From Methylobacterium hispanicum (GTDB lineage: Bacteria > Pseudomonadota > Alphaproteobacteria > Rhizobiales > Beijerinckiaceae), in NCBI RefSeq assembly GCF_022179285.1, contig NZ_BPQO01000044.1, forward strand, positions 1 through 39,706: a stretch of 39,706 bases of DNA. Direction: 5' to 3'. The stretch's first letter is position 1. Each line of letters starts with the position of its first letter. The notes beneath the pieces were generated by a model. It was not told the origin of the DNA. It worked only from the letters and a program-made list of their open reading frames with translations, and made no database searches. Made by a program: the position numbers and the translations under genes. This document shows positions 8,919 to 16,879 of the stretch, piece by piece.

Positions 8919-9530
8919 TCAAGACCTCGTGGCCAGTTGAGCCGCCAGCCCTGATCCATGGGATTGCCGCCATGCGTCAGGATCCTGGAAGACACCTGCC
9001 CACATTCCGAGCCGCCGCCCCCAGGCGCGCGCTGCAATCTCGGCGTAGGGATGCGAATCCTGACGTTCGGCCATCGCGTAGCCCTGGCCGACCACCCAGG
9101 CGCCGAGATCTTCGCCCGCGACGCGGCAGAGCGCCGTCAGCGTGATGTTGCTTGGCGCATCGGGCAACTCGCACGTCACGGGAGCCTCGCCGATCCGCTG
9201 CGTCAAGGCTTTCGCCGCAGCGCGGCCACAGGGATACGCGCGTTCCCGCGCATCCCAGCAGGTCTGGTCGAGATCGGGCGCCGACACCCCGTAGAGGCGC
9301 ACGTGGCGATCCGCGATCACGAGGTTGCCGCCGTCGATGATTGTCGCGGGTCCGATCAGGGTCTCGCCCGCACGCGCCGAGAGGGGAAATGCGAAGAGCG
9401 CGCTCCCAAGGAGCGCGGCCCCCGCCAAGGCAAGATGCTGACCTTCGCGGCGTTTCTCCGGCGAAGGACAAAGGAGCGTACCGGCCAGACCGGCCGCGCA
9501 GGCCAGGAGTACACCGACGATGATGGACAT
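8919..9530 (-). CDS. Membrane-anchored or exported thermonuclease-like (SNase fold) protein
   Basis: This is a 203-residue protein. Two hydrophobic stretches (residues 2-21 and 33-50, the latter ending SARAG) provide anchoring or a signal peptide, so the catalytic part is outside the cytoplasm. The SNase core starts at about residue 58 with GPATIIDGGNLVIADRHVRLYGVSAPDLDQTC. Arg78 matches the first catalytic arginine. The position usually held by Glu in the APE motif is Asp86 (APD), which may lower activity. Arg136 in LTALCRV is a candidate for the second arginine. The distal part (GEDLGAWVVGQGYAMAERQ) is typical of rhizobial SNase-like proteins. It is transcribed away from the PepSY operon and shares its upstream region. 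Members degrade nucleic acids or have lost activity. Confidence 0.75.
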   Translation of the reverse strand: MSIIVGVLLACAAGLAGTLLCPSPEKRREGQHLALAGAALLGSALFAFPLSARAGETLIGPATIIDGGNLVIADRHVRLYGVSAPDLDQTCWDARERAYPCGRAAAKALTQRIGEAPVTCELPDAPSNITLTALCRVAGEDLGAWVVGQGYAMAERQDSHPYAEIAARAWGRRLGMWAGVFQDPDAWRQSHGSGLAAQLATRS

Positions 9531-9592
9531 GGAGGGAGCCTTTCAGCGCTGTCTCGGATGCCTCCCGTCTGCCCGCTTTCATACCCAGCAGC

Positions 9593-9637
9593 CTGACGGC
9601 GCCTGTCAGCGTTCCGTCAGGCAACCGCGCGTAGATT
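9593..9637 (+). promoter_or_regulatory. Candidate response-regulator box and -10 of the PepSY operon
   Basis: CTGAC (9593-9597), GTCAG (9605-9609) and GTCAG (9616-9620) occur in order. The two GTCAG copies are exactly 11 bases apart, one helical turn, the usual layout of sites for OmpR/PhoP-family regulators. A TAGATT (9632-9637) lies where a -10 would be, so the repeats would cover the -35 position. The ATG at 9648 has no Shine-Dalgarno sequence, so the leader would be very short. Autoregulation by the downstream regulator is inferred. Confidence 0.5.
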
Positions 9638-9647
9638 GATCGCCGCC

Positions 9648-9965
9648 ATGCCGCCTCACCGTACGCTACCGCTTCTTCTCCTCGCCGCCGCGCTGGCCTG
9701 CGCCGGTCCGAGCGCGCGCGCGGCCGAGGATGCCGACCGCGCCCGCCGCGCCCTGGAGCAGGGCGAGATCCGCCCCCTCGACGAGGTGCTGCGCGCCGCC
9801 CGCGCCGCAGCGCCCGGGGATGTGGTCTCGCTCGACCTCAAGCGGAGCGACGGCCGCTGGCTCTACAAGCTGCGGATTCTCAGTGCAGACGGGAAGCGGC
9901 GGACCCTCAAGGTTGATGCCGCCTCGCTGCGGATCCTCGACGGTGACGAGGATGATGATGACTGA
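9648..9965 (+). CDS. Periplasmic PepSY-domain protein
   Basis: This is a 105-residue protein starting at ATG 9648; a TTG 12 bases upstream is in frame but less likely. The signal peptide is MPPHRTLPLLLLAAALACAG with likely cleavage after ARA. The rest is one PepSY-like unit: EDADRARRALEQGEIRPLDEVL (helix), then VVSLDLKRSDGRWLYKLRIL and KRRTLKVDAASLRIL (beta strands), ending in an acidic tail GDEDDDD. Such proteins often sit in front of PhoP/PhoQ-type pairs and are thought to act as periplasmic modulators of the sensor or to respond to envelope conditions. The acidic tail could bind cations, which is a guess. It is followed after 36 bases by the response regulator, so all three genes form an operon. 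Confidence 0.8.
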   Translation: MPPHRTLPLLLLAAALACAGPSARAAEDADRARRALEQGEIRPLDEVLRAARAAAPGDVVSLDLKRSDGRWLYKLRILSADGKRRTLKVDAASLRILDGDEDDDD

Positions 9966-10001
9966 GGGCCCGCAGCGCACGCGCGTCCAGGGGCTCGCGC
10001 C

Positions 10002-10688
10002 GTGAAGATCCTGATCGTCGAGGACGAGCCGCGCATTGCAGCGGACCTGAGGCAGGGTCTCGAGCGCTCCGGCTACGTCGCTGAAGTCGTGGCCGACGGC
10101 GAGGCCGCCTGGTTCCGTGCCGAGGTCGAGAGCTACGACGCGATGGTGCTCGACCTCGGGCTGCCGCGCCTCGACGGGCTTGGCGTGCTGCGCAGGTTGC
10201 GCGCAGCCGACATCCGCCTGCCGGTCCTGATCCTGACCGCCCGGGACGGCTGGCGCGAGCGCGTCGAGGGCATCGACGCCGGGGCCGACGACTATCTCGC
10301 AAAGCCCTTCCGCATGGAGGAGTTGGTGGCGCGGCTGCGCGCGATCCTGCGCCGAACCGCCGGACACGCCTCCGCGGTGCTGCGCTCCGGGCCGGTCGAA
10401 CTCGACACCCGGACGCGCGCCGTCAGCGTCGAAGGGCGCGCGGTCGATCTGACCGCGCTCGAGTATCGCCTGCTCGCCTTCTTGCTGCATCGGCCCGGTG
10501 AGGTGGTGCCAGCGGGCGCGTTGCTCGACCACCTCCACGGCACCGACAGCGCGCGCGAGGCGAACGCGATCGAGGCCTTGCTGACACGCTTGAGGCGAAA
10601 GGTCGGCGCTGGGGTTATCGAGACGCGCCGCGGCCAGGGCTATGTCGTGCCCGTCCCGGAGCCCAGCGGGGACGGACGGTGCGGCTGA
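10002..10688 (+). CDS. OmpR/PhoP-family response regulator
   Basis: This 228-residue two-domain regulator starts at GTG 10002. The receiver domain (1-115) has the acidic pair in VEDEP, phosphoacceptor Asp51 in VLDLGLP, Thr79 in ILTARD and Lys101 in AKPF. The C-terminal winged helix (about 125-220) has the OmpR features ALEYRLLAFLLHRPGEVV and a recognition segment NAIEALLTRLRRKVG, then the wing ETRRGQGYVV. It would be phosphorylated by the sensor kinase encoded next, whose GTG start lies 10 bases inside this gene's end. Orthologous systems (PhoP, FeuP, QseB types) control envelope and cation responses. Which of these applies is not decided by sequence alone. The direct repeat at 9593-9620 is a plausible target. 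Confidence 0.88.
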   Translation: MKILIVEDEPRIAADLRQGLERSGYVAEVVADGEAAWFRAEVESYDAMVLDLGLPRLDGLGVLRRLRAADIRLPVLILTARDGWRERVEGIDAGADDYLAKPFRMEELVARLRAILRRTAGHASAVLRSGPVELDTRTRAVSVEGRAVDLTALEYRLLAFLLHRPGEVVPAGALLDHLHGTDSAREANAIEALLTRLRRKVGAGVIETRRGQGYVVPVPEPSGDGRCG

Positions 10689-12061
10689 AATCCCTACGTC
10701 TGCGGCTGGGTCTCGCGGCGGCCGCCCTGATCGCGCTCGCGCTCGTCCTGGCTGGGATCGGGCTGGCGCTGATCTTCGATGCGGTGCTTGAGGCGCGAAC
10801 AGTGGATGACCTCGACCGCACGGCCAAGCAGATTGCCGGACAGGTCGACCTCGCCCCGGACGGCAATCCGGTGGTGGCCCGCGAGCCTACCGACCCGCGC
10901 TACGCTGCGCCCTACGGCGGACTGTACTGGCAGGTCGAGGCCGGCACGAAGCTCCTGCGCTCCCGCTCGCTCTGGGACAAGCGCCTCGGCGGGCCGGTGG
11001 ACACGGCAGCCTCAGACGATGGAAGCGTTCTGGATCTGCCCGGTCCAGACGGAGCTTCGCTGATCGCCGTCCAGCGCTCCGTCGCGCTCGGCTCGCGCGA
11101 GGGCGAGAGGCGCCTGCGCATCGTTGTCGCTGAGGACCGGCGTGATTTCGCCGGGAGCCGTGCGACCTTCCTGCGCCTTCTCATACCCTCGCTCGCCGCC
11201 CTCTTCCTGATCCTAACCGCCGCCATGGCGCTCTTCGTGCACCGGGCCCTCGAACCATTCCGCGCACTCCAGGCGGCTCTGCGTGCTGTCCATGCGGGGG
11301 AGCGAGCGCGCCTACCTCTGCACTTCCCGGACGAGGTTCAACCCCTCGTCGCCGACCTCAATCGGTTGCTTGACGCGCAGGAGCGCGCCCTGGTTCGCGC
11401 TCGCGCGAGCGCGGCCGACATGGCGCACGGCCTCAAGACGCCGCTCGCTGTCCTCGACGCTCTGGGCCGCCGCATCGGTGGCCGGGAGCCGGAGATGGCC
11501 GCCGAGATCGCCGAGCAGGCCCGTGCGATGGGTGGCCAGGTTGAACGTGCCCTCGCCCGGGCGAGAACCGTCCCCCCGGGGGACCTGAGGCGGCGCTCCT
11601 GCCTAGTGGCGCCCGCGATCGAGCGACTTGTCGTGACCATGCGGCGGCTGCCGGAGGGCGACAGCCTCGTATGGGAGGTCTCGTTGCCGGCAGACCTCAG
11701 CTACCCCAGTGAGGAGGGAGAGCTGATGGAGGTCGCGGGCAATCTGCTCGACAACGCGCACAAGTGGGCACACCGGCGGGTCCGTGTGGGCGGGCACGCC
11801 GGCCGGGATGACGCGAGCCTCCTGATCGAGGATGACGGCCCGGGCATGAGCGAGGCGGCAATCGCCGGGCTAGGCCGCGGCGTGCGCTGGGACGAGAACC
11901 GGCCCGGGACCGGCTTTGGGCTCGCAATCGCGCGCGACATTGCCGATGCAACTGGTGTCGAACTGAACTTTGGCCGCTCGACGCTCGGAGGTCTACGAGC
12001 GGAGCTGACCTGGACACAGTCCCGCATGAGCGGCCCCAAACCCGCCAGCACCGGGTCGTGA
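10679..12061 (+). CDS. PhoQ/FeuQ-like sensor histidine kinase
   Basis: This is a 460-residue inner-membrane kinase. TM1 (about 11-34) and TM2 (about 166-187) enclose a periplasmic sensor of about 130 residues with AAPYGGLYWQVEAG, as in PhoQ-like sensors. A HAMP-like linker (HRALEPFRALQAALRAVHAG) leads to the HisKA box with phosphoacceptor His250 in ADMAHGLKTPLAVLDAL. The ATPase domain shows the N box NLLDNAHKWAH (355-365), G1 DDGPGM (385-390) and G2 GTGFGLAIARD (410-420). All catalytic residues are present. Its GTG start overlaps the response-regulator gene, so production is coupled. The PepSY protein encoded first in the operon is a likely periplasmic partner. The signal sensed is unknown. 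Confidence 0.88.
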   Translation: MRLKSLRLRLGLAAAALIALALVLAGIGLALIFDAVLEARTVDDLDRTAKQIAGQVDLAPDGNPVVAREPTDPRYAAPYGGLYWQVEAGTKLLRSRSLWDKRLGGPVDTAASDDGSVLDLPGPDGASLIAVQRSVALGSREGERRLRIVVAEDRRDFAGSRATFLRLLIPSLAALFLILTAAMALFVHRALEPFRALQAALRAVHAGERARLPLHFPDEVQPLVADLNRLLDAQERALVRARASAADMAHGLKTPLAVLDALGRRIGGREPEMAAEIAEQARAMGGQVERALARARTVPPGDLRRRSCLVAPAIERLVVTMRRLPEGDSLVWEVSLPADLSYPSEEGELMEVAGNLLDNAHKWAHRRVRVGGHAGRDDASLLIEDDGPGMSEAAIAGLGRGVRWDENRPGTGFGLAIARDIADATGVELNFGRSTLGGLRAELTWTQSRMSGPKPASTGS

Positions 12062-12515
12062 AGCGCCAAAGCCCGCTATCCACCCTCAGCAGTCATTGAA
12101 ATGCTAGGGCCAGAACTACCGCTTCCGACTGAGATACGGATTCCGGCGTTGAGTAGGGCCATGCGGCGCTCAGCCAGCGAACTCAGTCCTGCATGATGCG
12201 CCAAGGTGGCGCAGGCCCATCTCGACGCAGAACCACCTATCCAACCCACGGTTGGTGCTGAGCCCATCGGCCCTATCATATGTTTGTGATCCAGACGCTC
12301 GGAATGCCTGATGTCACACAACATGCCCGGGCCGCTCGGCTGAAGCCGTCTCCGTTGCCCCAGCGGCTGCCGGCCTGCTCGCCGATAAGGTCGCGCGCCG
12401 CGTTTCCGCATGCGGCAGCGAAGCCAAACCTCCCGGTGGAGCGATCGCGATCAGTACACACCGGCGGGAGAGTCGAGCTGATCGCCGAGACGCCAGCGTA
12501 AGGGAAGGAAGACGC
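12062..12515. other. Gap without a supported gene
   Basis: The stretch separates the kinase operon from the acyl-CoA dehydrogenase operon. A minus-strand open frame (12076-12411) exists but shows no motif, no ribosome-binding site and Arg/Gly-rich noise, so I do not call it. The end holds the ribosome-binding site AAGGAAG for the TTG start at 12516. No clear promoter hexamers were found. Confidence 0.4.
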
Positions 12516-13664
12516 TTGGATCAGAGGACTCCGCTCAACATTGCCTACGACGCTGTCAGGGCCGCGCGGGAAGCCTGCAAGCTCGCTTCCGGTCGCGCTA
12601 GCGCGGAGGACCGCGACGACGGCTTCCCGACGGAGGACATCAGCGATCTAAGGCGCCTCGGCTTGCTCGCCGCGCCGGTCCCCACCGCGGAGGGCGGTGC
12701 AGGCCTCGGCGAGGAGCCCGGTGCCGGCAGGCTCATGGAAGTGCTGCGTCTGCTCGGATACGGAAGCCTCGCCCTTGGACGACTATACGAGGGCCACATC
12801 AACGCGCTTCAACTGATCGCTCGCTACGGCGATGCCGGGCAGAGGGCGCGCCTCTTCTCTGACGCCCGTGCGGGGCATCTCTTCGGGGTCTGGAACACCG
12901 AGCCGCCCGAGGGCGGCCTGACCTTGAGCGTTCGGCCCGGCGGCCTTCACCTCGCCGGCGCGAAGACCTTCGCTTCGGGCGCTGGCCATGTCACGCGCGC
13001 GCTCGCCACCGCACGCGATCCGGACGCAGGTGCAACACTGATGCTGGTGGTACCGCTGGAGCCCGGCACCCGTGCCAACCTCTCCGCCTGGCGGGCGCAC
13101 GGCATGCGCGCCTCGGCCACCGGCACCCTAGACTTTGACGGCCTCGTCGTACCGAAGGACGCCGCTCTGGGAGACCCAGACGCTTACTACCGCCAGCCGG
13201 ACTTCTCCGGCGGCGCGTGGCGCTTCACGGCGGTGCAGCTTGGCGGCATCGAGGCGGTATTCGACGCTTGGCGCGAGCACATCGTACGGCTCGGACGCGG
13301 GCGCGACCCACATCAACTCGCGCGGCTCGGCGAAGGTGCAATCGCGGTTGAGAGCGCGCGGCTGTGGGTGCGGCGTGCGGCAAAGGCCATGTCCGAGGCG
13401 ACCCTGCCGCCGGGTCGGCTCATCGCCTACATCAACCTGGCCCGCCTCGCCGTCGAGCGGGCTGGTCTCGAGGTCCTCCAGCTCGCTCAGCGTTCGGTCG
13501 GGCTTCAGGGATTTCTGCGTGGCCATTCCCTGGAACGGCTTGGGCGCGACCTTGCGACCTACCTGCGCCAGCCGGCGCCGGACGGGGCGCTCACGGGGGC
13601 CGCGGATGAGATCCTGCGGGCAGGCGGCCTAGCCGGGGACCTGTGGACTGGAGACAGGACGTGA
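12516..13664 (+). CDS. Acyl-CoA dehydrogenase-like flavoprotein
   Basis: This 382-residue protein starts at TTG 12516 after GGAAGGAAGACGC. It has the acyl-CoA dehydrogenase layout: an N-terminal helical part (ISDLRRLGLLAAPVPTAEGG), a beta domain with GVWNTEPPEGG in place of the usual TEP..GSD flavin motif, SAWRAHGMRASATGTLDFDG, and a C-terminal helical bundle (RLIAYINLARLAVERAGLEV). A clear catalytic Glu is not obvious, so it may be a non-canonical member. It overlaps the NodS-like methyltransferase gene by 4 bases (GTGA), so they work together. In other Alphaproteobacteria, dehydrogenases of this type occur with PIG-L deacetylases, glycosyltransferases and NodS-like methyltransferases, which hints at glycolipid or acyl-sugar modification. 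The deacetylase and glycosyltransferase are absent here. Confidence 0.75.
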   Translation: MDQRTPLNIAYDAVRAAREACKLASGRASAEDRDDGFPTEDISDLRRLGLLAAPVPTAEGGAGLGEEPGAGRLMEVLRLLGYGSLALGRLYEGHINALQLIARYGDAGQRARLFSDARAGHLFGVWNTEPPEGGLTLSVRPGGLHLAGAKTFASGAGHVTRALATARDPDAGATLMLVVPLEPGTRANLSAWRAHGMRASATGTLDFDGLVVPKDAALGDPDAYYRQPDFSGGAWRFTAVQLGGIEAVFDAWREHIVRLGRGRDPHQLARLGEGAIAVESARLWVRRAAKAMSEATLPPGRLIAYINLARLAVERAGLEVLQLAQRSVGLQGFLRGHSLERLGRDLATYLRQPAPDGALTGAADEILRAGGLAGDLWTGDRT

Positions 13665-14272
13665 GCCGGCATTCCGCCTCGCTGCCAGCGAGCTACTTCG
13701 ACGATTGCTATGCGGGCGATCCGGATCCCTGGCGGTTCGCCACAAGCCCGTACGAGCAGGAGAAGTACGCGGCCACGCTCGATGCCTTGCCACGGGCGCG
13801 CTACGCTTCCGCGCTTGAGGTCGGCTGTTCCATCGGCGTGCTGACTGAGGCTCTGGCCGAGCGCTGCGACACCCTCGTCGGCATCGACTTGGCCGAGCGC
13901 GCCCTAGACCAGGCCCGTGTGCGCTGCGAACGCCTGCGTCACGTCTGCTTCGAGCGTGCGCAGGTGCCAGATCAATGGCCCGATGGCTCGTTCGACCTGA
14001 TCCTGCTGTCCGAGGTCGTCTACTTCCTTGATCTGGTCGACGTGGAGCGCCTGGTCGCACGCGTACGGGGCTGTCTGCGGACCGGCGGCGAAGTCGTGCT
14101 GGTGCACTGGACAGGCGAGACGCACTACCCGCTGAGCGGCGACGAGGCGGCCGATCGCTTCATCGCGGCCGCCGCAACGTTCCTGCGCCCCTTGCGCGGG
14201 ACCAGGACCGACGCCTACCGGCTCGACATCCTTGGCCCGGTATCGGTGCCGGGCGTGAGGGGTGAGCGATGA
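13661..14272 (+). CDS. NodS-like SAM-dependent methyltransferase
   Basis: This 203-residue protein is taken from GTG 13661, which overlaps the previous stop (GTGA); a GTG at 13643 would add six residues. The NodS-type N-terminus is clear: YFDDCYAGDPDPWRF followed by YEQEKYAATLDAL. The SAM-binding loop is ALEVGCSIGVLTEAL, with an acidic ribose-binding residue in VGIDLAE. The later motif SFDLILLSEVVYFLD is also typical. NodS N-methylates the deacetylated amino sugar of Nod factor in rhizobia. Chromosomal relatives in non-nodulating bacteria act on unknown amino sugars or related acceptors. There is no nodC or nodB-like gene in view, so a nodulation role is not claimed. The stop overlaps the next gene's ATG (ATGA). 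Confidence 0.82.
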   Translation: MSRHSASLPASYFDDCYAGDPDPWRFATSPYEQEKYAATLDALPRARYASALEVGCSIGVLTEALAERCDTLVGIDLAERALDQARVRCERLRHVCFERAQVPDQWPDGSFDLILLSEVVYFLDLVDVERLVARVRGCLRTGGEVVLVHWTGETHYPLSGDEAADRFIAAAATFLRPLRGTRTDAYRLDILGPVSVPGVRGER

Positions 14273-14802
14273 GCGGGTGGCTTGACACACCGCAACGCTA
14301 CGGCCGGATCAGCCAGGCGTTCCATTGGCTGATGGCAGCGCTTTTCGCCTGGCAGTTCGCCGGGGCGCTGCTCTATGTCGGGATCGGGGATACGGCGCTC
14401 ACCCGCTTCGTTGGCGCAAGCCACTTCACCCTAGGCTTCACGCTCTTCGTGCTGGTTTGGCTGCGCGGGGCATGGGGGCTGGCGAACCTGAAACGACGTC
14501 CTGTTCATGCGGATCGCCTCGGACGCGCCGCCACCTTCGGCCACGCCCTGATCTATGCCCTGATGATCACTGTGCCGAGCCTTGCACTGCTGCGCCAGTA
14601 CGGATCGGGCAAGCCGTTCTCGCCCTACGGCATTCCGCTCATGCCTGAGCGTGAGAGCAAGATCGGATGGATGATTTTGCCGGCTGATCTGCTGCATTAC
14701 TGGCTGGGCTTCACGCTTCTCGCCGTGGTTCTCGGCCATGCGGCCATGACGTTTATCCATTGGAAGCTGCGAAAAGAGAATGTGCTCGCACGCATGACAT
14801 GA
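14269..14802 (+). CDS. Cytochrome b561-type membrane protein
   Basis: This is a 177-residue integral membrane protein with four hydrophobic helices (about 18-38, 47-68, 86-106 and 140-162). Histidines suited to bind two b-type hemes lie in AFHWLMAALF, ASHFTLGF, FGHALIYAL and LLHYWLGF. That is the bacterial cytochrome b561 pattern: electron transfer across the inner membrane, from quinol or to a periplasmic acceptor such as superoxide. The loop before the last helix carries SGKPFSPYGIPLMP. It is the last gene of a three-gene run joined by 4-base overlaps and may feed or drain electrons for the flavin enzyme at its head, which is an inference from the arrangement. Confidence 0.83.
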   Translation: MSGWLDTPQRYGRISQAFHWLMAALFAWQFAGALLYVGIGDTALTRFVGASHFTLGFTLFVLVWLRGAWGLANLKRRPVHADRLGRAATFGHALIYALMITVPSLALLRQYGSGKPFSPYGIPLMPERESKIGWMILPADLLHYWLGFTLLAVVLGHAAMTFIHWKLRKENVLARMT

Positions 14803-14877
14803 TGCACCCCAGATAGCAGCGCCCTCAATTCGCGGGCTTCTCTGGCAACCTATCACGCGCGCCAGCGCTGGCCGATC

Positions 14878-15177
14878 GTGTTCGCCTACCACCGACGCGC
14901 CTACCGGGCGTTCGGGTTGGGCGGCTTGTTGTGGTTCATGGAGAGCCTGCGGCGTGATCTGGACCATCGGATGCTGTCGGCAGTGGTCCTGCTGATGATG
15001 AGCCGGCCGGACGATCCGGCACCGGGCGAGATCGTGCGCTGGACCCGGCAGTTGCATCGCGAGGGTGTAACCGTCACGCCGACGCAGACGAAGCGTGGAC
15101 GCAAAACGCTCGGAGCGACGGCGATGACCTCTGCCGAGCGGCAACGGCGACATCGAGCGCGGAAGCGAGCGAAGTAG
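14878..15177 (+). CDS. Hypothetical protein with basic C-terminus, possibly a remnant
   Basis: The frame codes for 99 residues from GTG 14878. It stays open back to the cytochrome b561 stop, and the text before the GTG (ATYHARQRWPIVFAYHRRAY) also looks coding, so the start is probably missing or further upstream. It has a middle helix RRDLDHRMLSAVVLLMMSR and a C-terminus MTSAERQRRHRARKRAK, a basic cap seen in small mobile-element-associated proteins. I do not recognise a family. The following 160 bases (15178-15339) hold nothing clear. Confidence 0.35.
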   Translation: MFAYHRRAYRAFGLGGLLWFMESLRRDLDHRMLSAVVLLMMSRPDDPAPGEIVRWTRQLHREGVTVTPTQTKRGRKTLGATAMTSAERQRRHRARKRAK

Positions 15178-15339
15178 GACCTCACAGCAACCGGGCACGA
15201 GGGGGCTGCAGCGAGGGACGAGGTACCGCCCGCTCCGCTTGATCATCAGAGGGCCTGCTTCCGACCCTTCTCGAGCCTCCTGAACGTCCGCTTCCTGGCA
15301 GCGCGTCGGAGGGCAGAGCTGGCCCACGGCCTCGGAGTC

Positions 15340-16275
15340 TCAAGTCCTGGACGTTCGAGCGAGTCCGCTCAGGCCAAACTGGTAGGTCAGGTCGCCGTGG
15401 GCCAAGCTGTCGGCGATGAAGCGATCGAAGGCCGCAACGAAGAACGAGGTCAGCTGGAAGTACGTGTTGCGCGGTCCTGAACGGGCCAGGAAGCCCTTGC
15501 TCTCTGCGACGGCTAGAATGTTGCGGATGTGGCTGCGCGAGACGCCAAAGTGCGAGGCGATGGGGCCAAGATCCGCCTCCCGGAAAGCGCCGTCGGCTTT
15601 GGAGCCTGCCATCTCCAAGACTGAAAGCAGAATGATCAGCCCGCTCGTGCTGCTCAGGATGTAAACAAGATCCATGTTACTCCAAAGCATCGCGACGATC
15701 CCGTCGAAAGCCTCGATCGCGCAGCGCGCATGTGCAGCCTGGAACTCGACGTTGCGCTCGAGCGCATAGGCATAGCCGGGATCGGGATAGAGGGTCTCCA
15801 GGGCCGCGTAATGGGCCGCTATCCACTCGCGATCCCAGGCCAACAGTTCCTCGGTGGGACGGATCAATCTCACCCGGCTATCTCCGGGCTGCTTCTGTAG
15901 CTCCAGATCGCCAGTCCGGACGAGGCGCGCGACGAACGCATCTATAAGCCTCGGGCTGGCGAAGCCGAAGCGAGCAACGGTCGTCTTGAGCTTGTTCAAC
16001 GTCGGCCAGGTGTCCCGGTCGGCGGGATCGTAGTTGGCGTACAGGCAGACGATGATCGCCAGGGTCGTCACGCGCCCGACATCTGCTCCGAAGCGGCCTG
16101 GAAAAGTGTCGATTGCGTAGACCTTGGTCTGCTCGGCGATGAAGACACGCCGCGCGGCCGGAAAATTCGGATGCGCCAGGATCGCGCTTGCGGTGACGGG
16201 CTCGACCGGAGCCTCGGGCGCGCAACGAGCGGACCGGATCATCGTGTGCCCCCGCCGCAGCGGTCGATGTTGCAT
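15340..16275 (-). CDS. Putative transcriptional regulator with two winged-helix regions
   Basis: This 311-residue protein is not of a named family I can assign. Residues 88-140 (DTWPTLNKLKTTVARFGFAS, then RLVRTGDLELQKQPGDSRVRLI) read as one winged helix in the style of MarR-like repressors. Residues 228-275 (FREADLGPIASHFGVSRSHI, then VAESKGFLARSGPRNTYF) form a second, clearer helix-turn-helix with wing. The segment between (190-222) is hydrophobic and helical and may dimerise. The start at 16275 is uncertain; an ATG at 16242 is an alternative. A perfect palindrome lies 56 bases upstream and could be its own operator. The gene stands alone on the minus strand. DNA binding is well supported, but the signal and targets are unknown. 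Confidence 0.65.
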   Translation of the reverse strand: MQHRPLRRGHTMIRSARCAPEAPVEPVTASAILAHPNFPAARRVFIAEQTKVYAIDTFPGRFGADVGRVTTLAIIVCLYANYDPADRDTWPTLNKLKTTVARFGFASPRLIDAFVARLVRTGDLELQKQPGDSRVRLIRPTEELLAWDREWIAAHYAALETLYPDPGYAYALERNVEFQAAHARCAIEAFDGIVAMLWSNMDLVYILSSTSGLIILLSVLEMAGSKADGAFREADLGPIASHFGVSRSHIRNILAVAESKGFLARSGPRNTYFQLTSFFVAAFDRFIADSLAHGDLTYQFGLSGLARTSRT

Positions 16276-16330
16276 GGCGTGCGTCTACAGGGAAACCAAA
16301 TCAATTGGCAGGGGGATTTTCTATCTTGAG

Positions 16331-16345
16331 TTGTAATCATTACAA
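16331..16345. promoter_or_regulatory. Perfect palindrome, operator candidate
   Basis: TTGTAATCATTACAA has 7-base arms that mirror exactly around a central C. It is 56 bases before the winged-helix regulator gene (start 16275) in an AT-rich gap, the place where an autoregulator would bind. Arm length and spacing fit MarR-like dimers. The link to that protein is inferred from position. Confidence 0.5.
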
Positions 16346-16729
16346 AAATCAACCGAAAGTTAGGTCCGGCGACTTCATCGATAGTAAATATCGATTGCTT
16401 AAGATAGTTCTATTACCGAATCATTGGTTGTGAATCCGCTTAAATTACTCATCCCGATGGGCTTGGACTCGTACACAGACAGACTTATCTCGAAGCAGGC
16501 CAAGCCGACGGCATTGGATCCGCCCCAGAATATAAATAGATAGAACATTCCCGTTGGATCGCACGCCACCAAACGACGGAATCTCAATTTGCTTTAGTGG
16601 CCGACAACCACCGGCGCGGACTGCGCGGGCGATACGCGGAAGTGCATCGCTGATAAAAGCCTACCCGCATGGCGAGGAGTCCCGCGAGCGCGCGATTGCC
16701 ACGCGCCGGGTGCTGGCAGTTGACTACCC
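16346..16729. other. AT-rich gap with one doubtful small frame
   Basis: The stretch is lower in GC than its surroundings. A minus-strand frame of 62 codons (16399-16587) has protein-like composition and a hydrophobic part (GMFYLFIFWGGSNAVGLACF) but only a TTG start without a good ribosome-binding site. It may be a decayed gene. No other content is recognised. Confidence 0.3.
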
Positions 16730-16822
16730 TCAGCCGCCATTGGGCCGCTCCATGAGATGTGTCCAGAAAATGAAGGTGTCGAACGCGACGGAGATGAGCG
16801 TGATCAACAACGCCTGCTGCAT
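16730..16822 (-). CDS. 30-residue single-pass membrane mini-protein
   Basis: A short frame starts at ATG 16822 behind GGAGGTCAACG, one of the best Shine-Dalgarno sequences in the window. It codes for MQQALLITLISVAFDTFIFW followed by a short polar tail and a stop. The first 22 residues form one transmembrane helix. It lies 57 bases downstream of the AraC-family gene in the same direction, so it may be co-transcribed. Small membrane proteins of this size usually modulate a larger membrane protein or stress response. No family can be named. Evidence is the ribosome site, the membrane character and the position; peptide expression is unproven. Confidence 0.5.
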   Translation of the reverse strand: MQQALLITLISVAFDTFIFWTHLMERPNGG

Positions 16823-16879
16823 CGTTGACCTCCGCGCCGACGGGTAGCGCCACCTCTATTCCGGTTTCGATGATCAGGC

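Noticed and set aside
12076..12411. Minus-strand frame of 111 codons between the kinase and dehydrogenase genes
   Set aside because: No ribosome site, no motif, and amino-acid make-up typical of GC-rich non-coding DNA.
13661..14272. Nodulation gene cluster
   Set aside because: Only a NodS-like methyltransferase is present. nodA, nodB, nodC and nod-box sequences were not seen, so a nodulation role is not supported.
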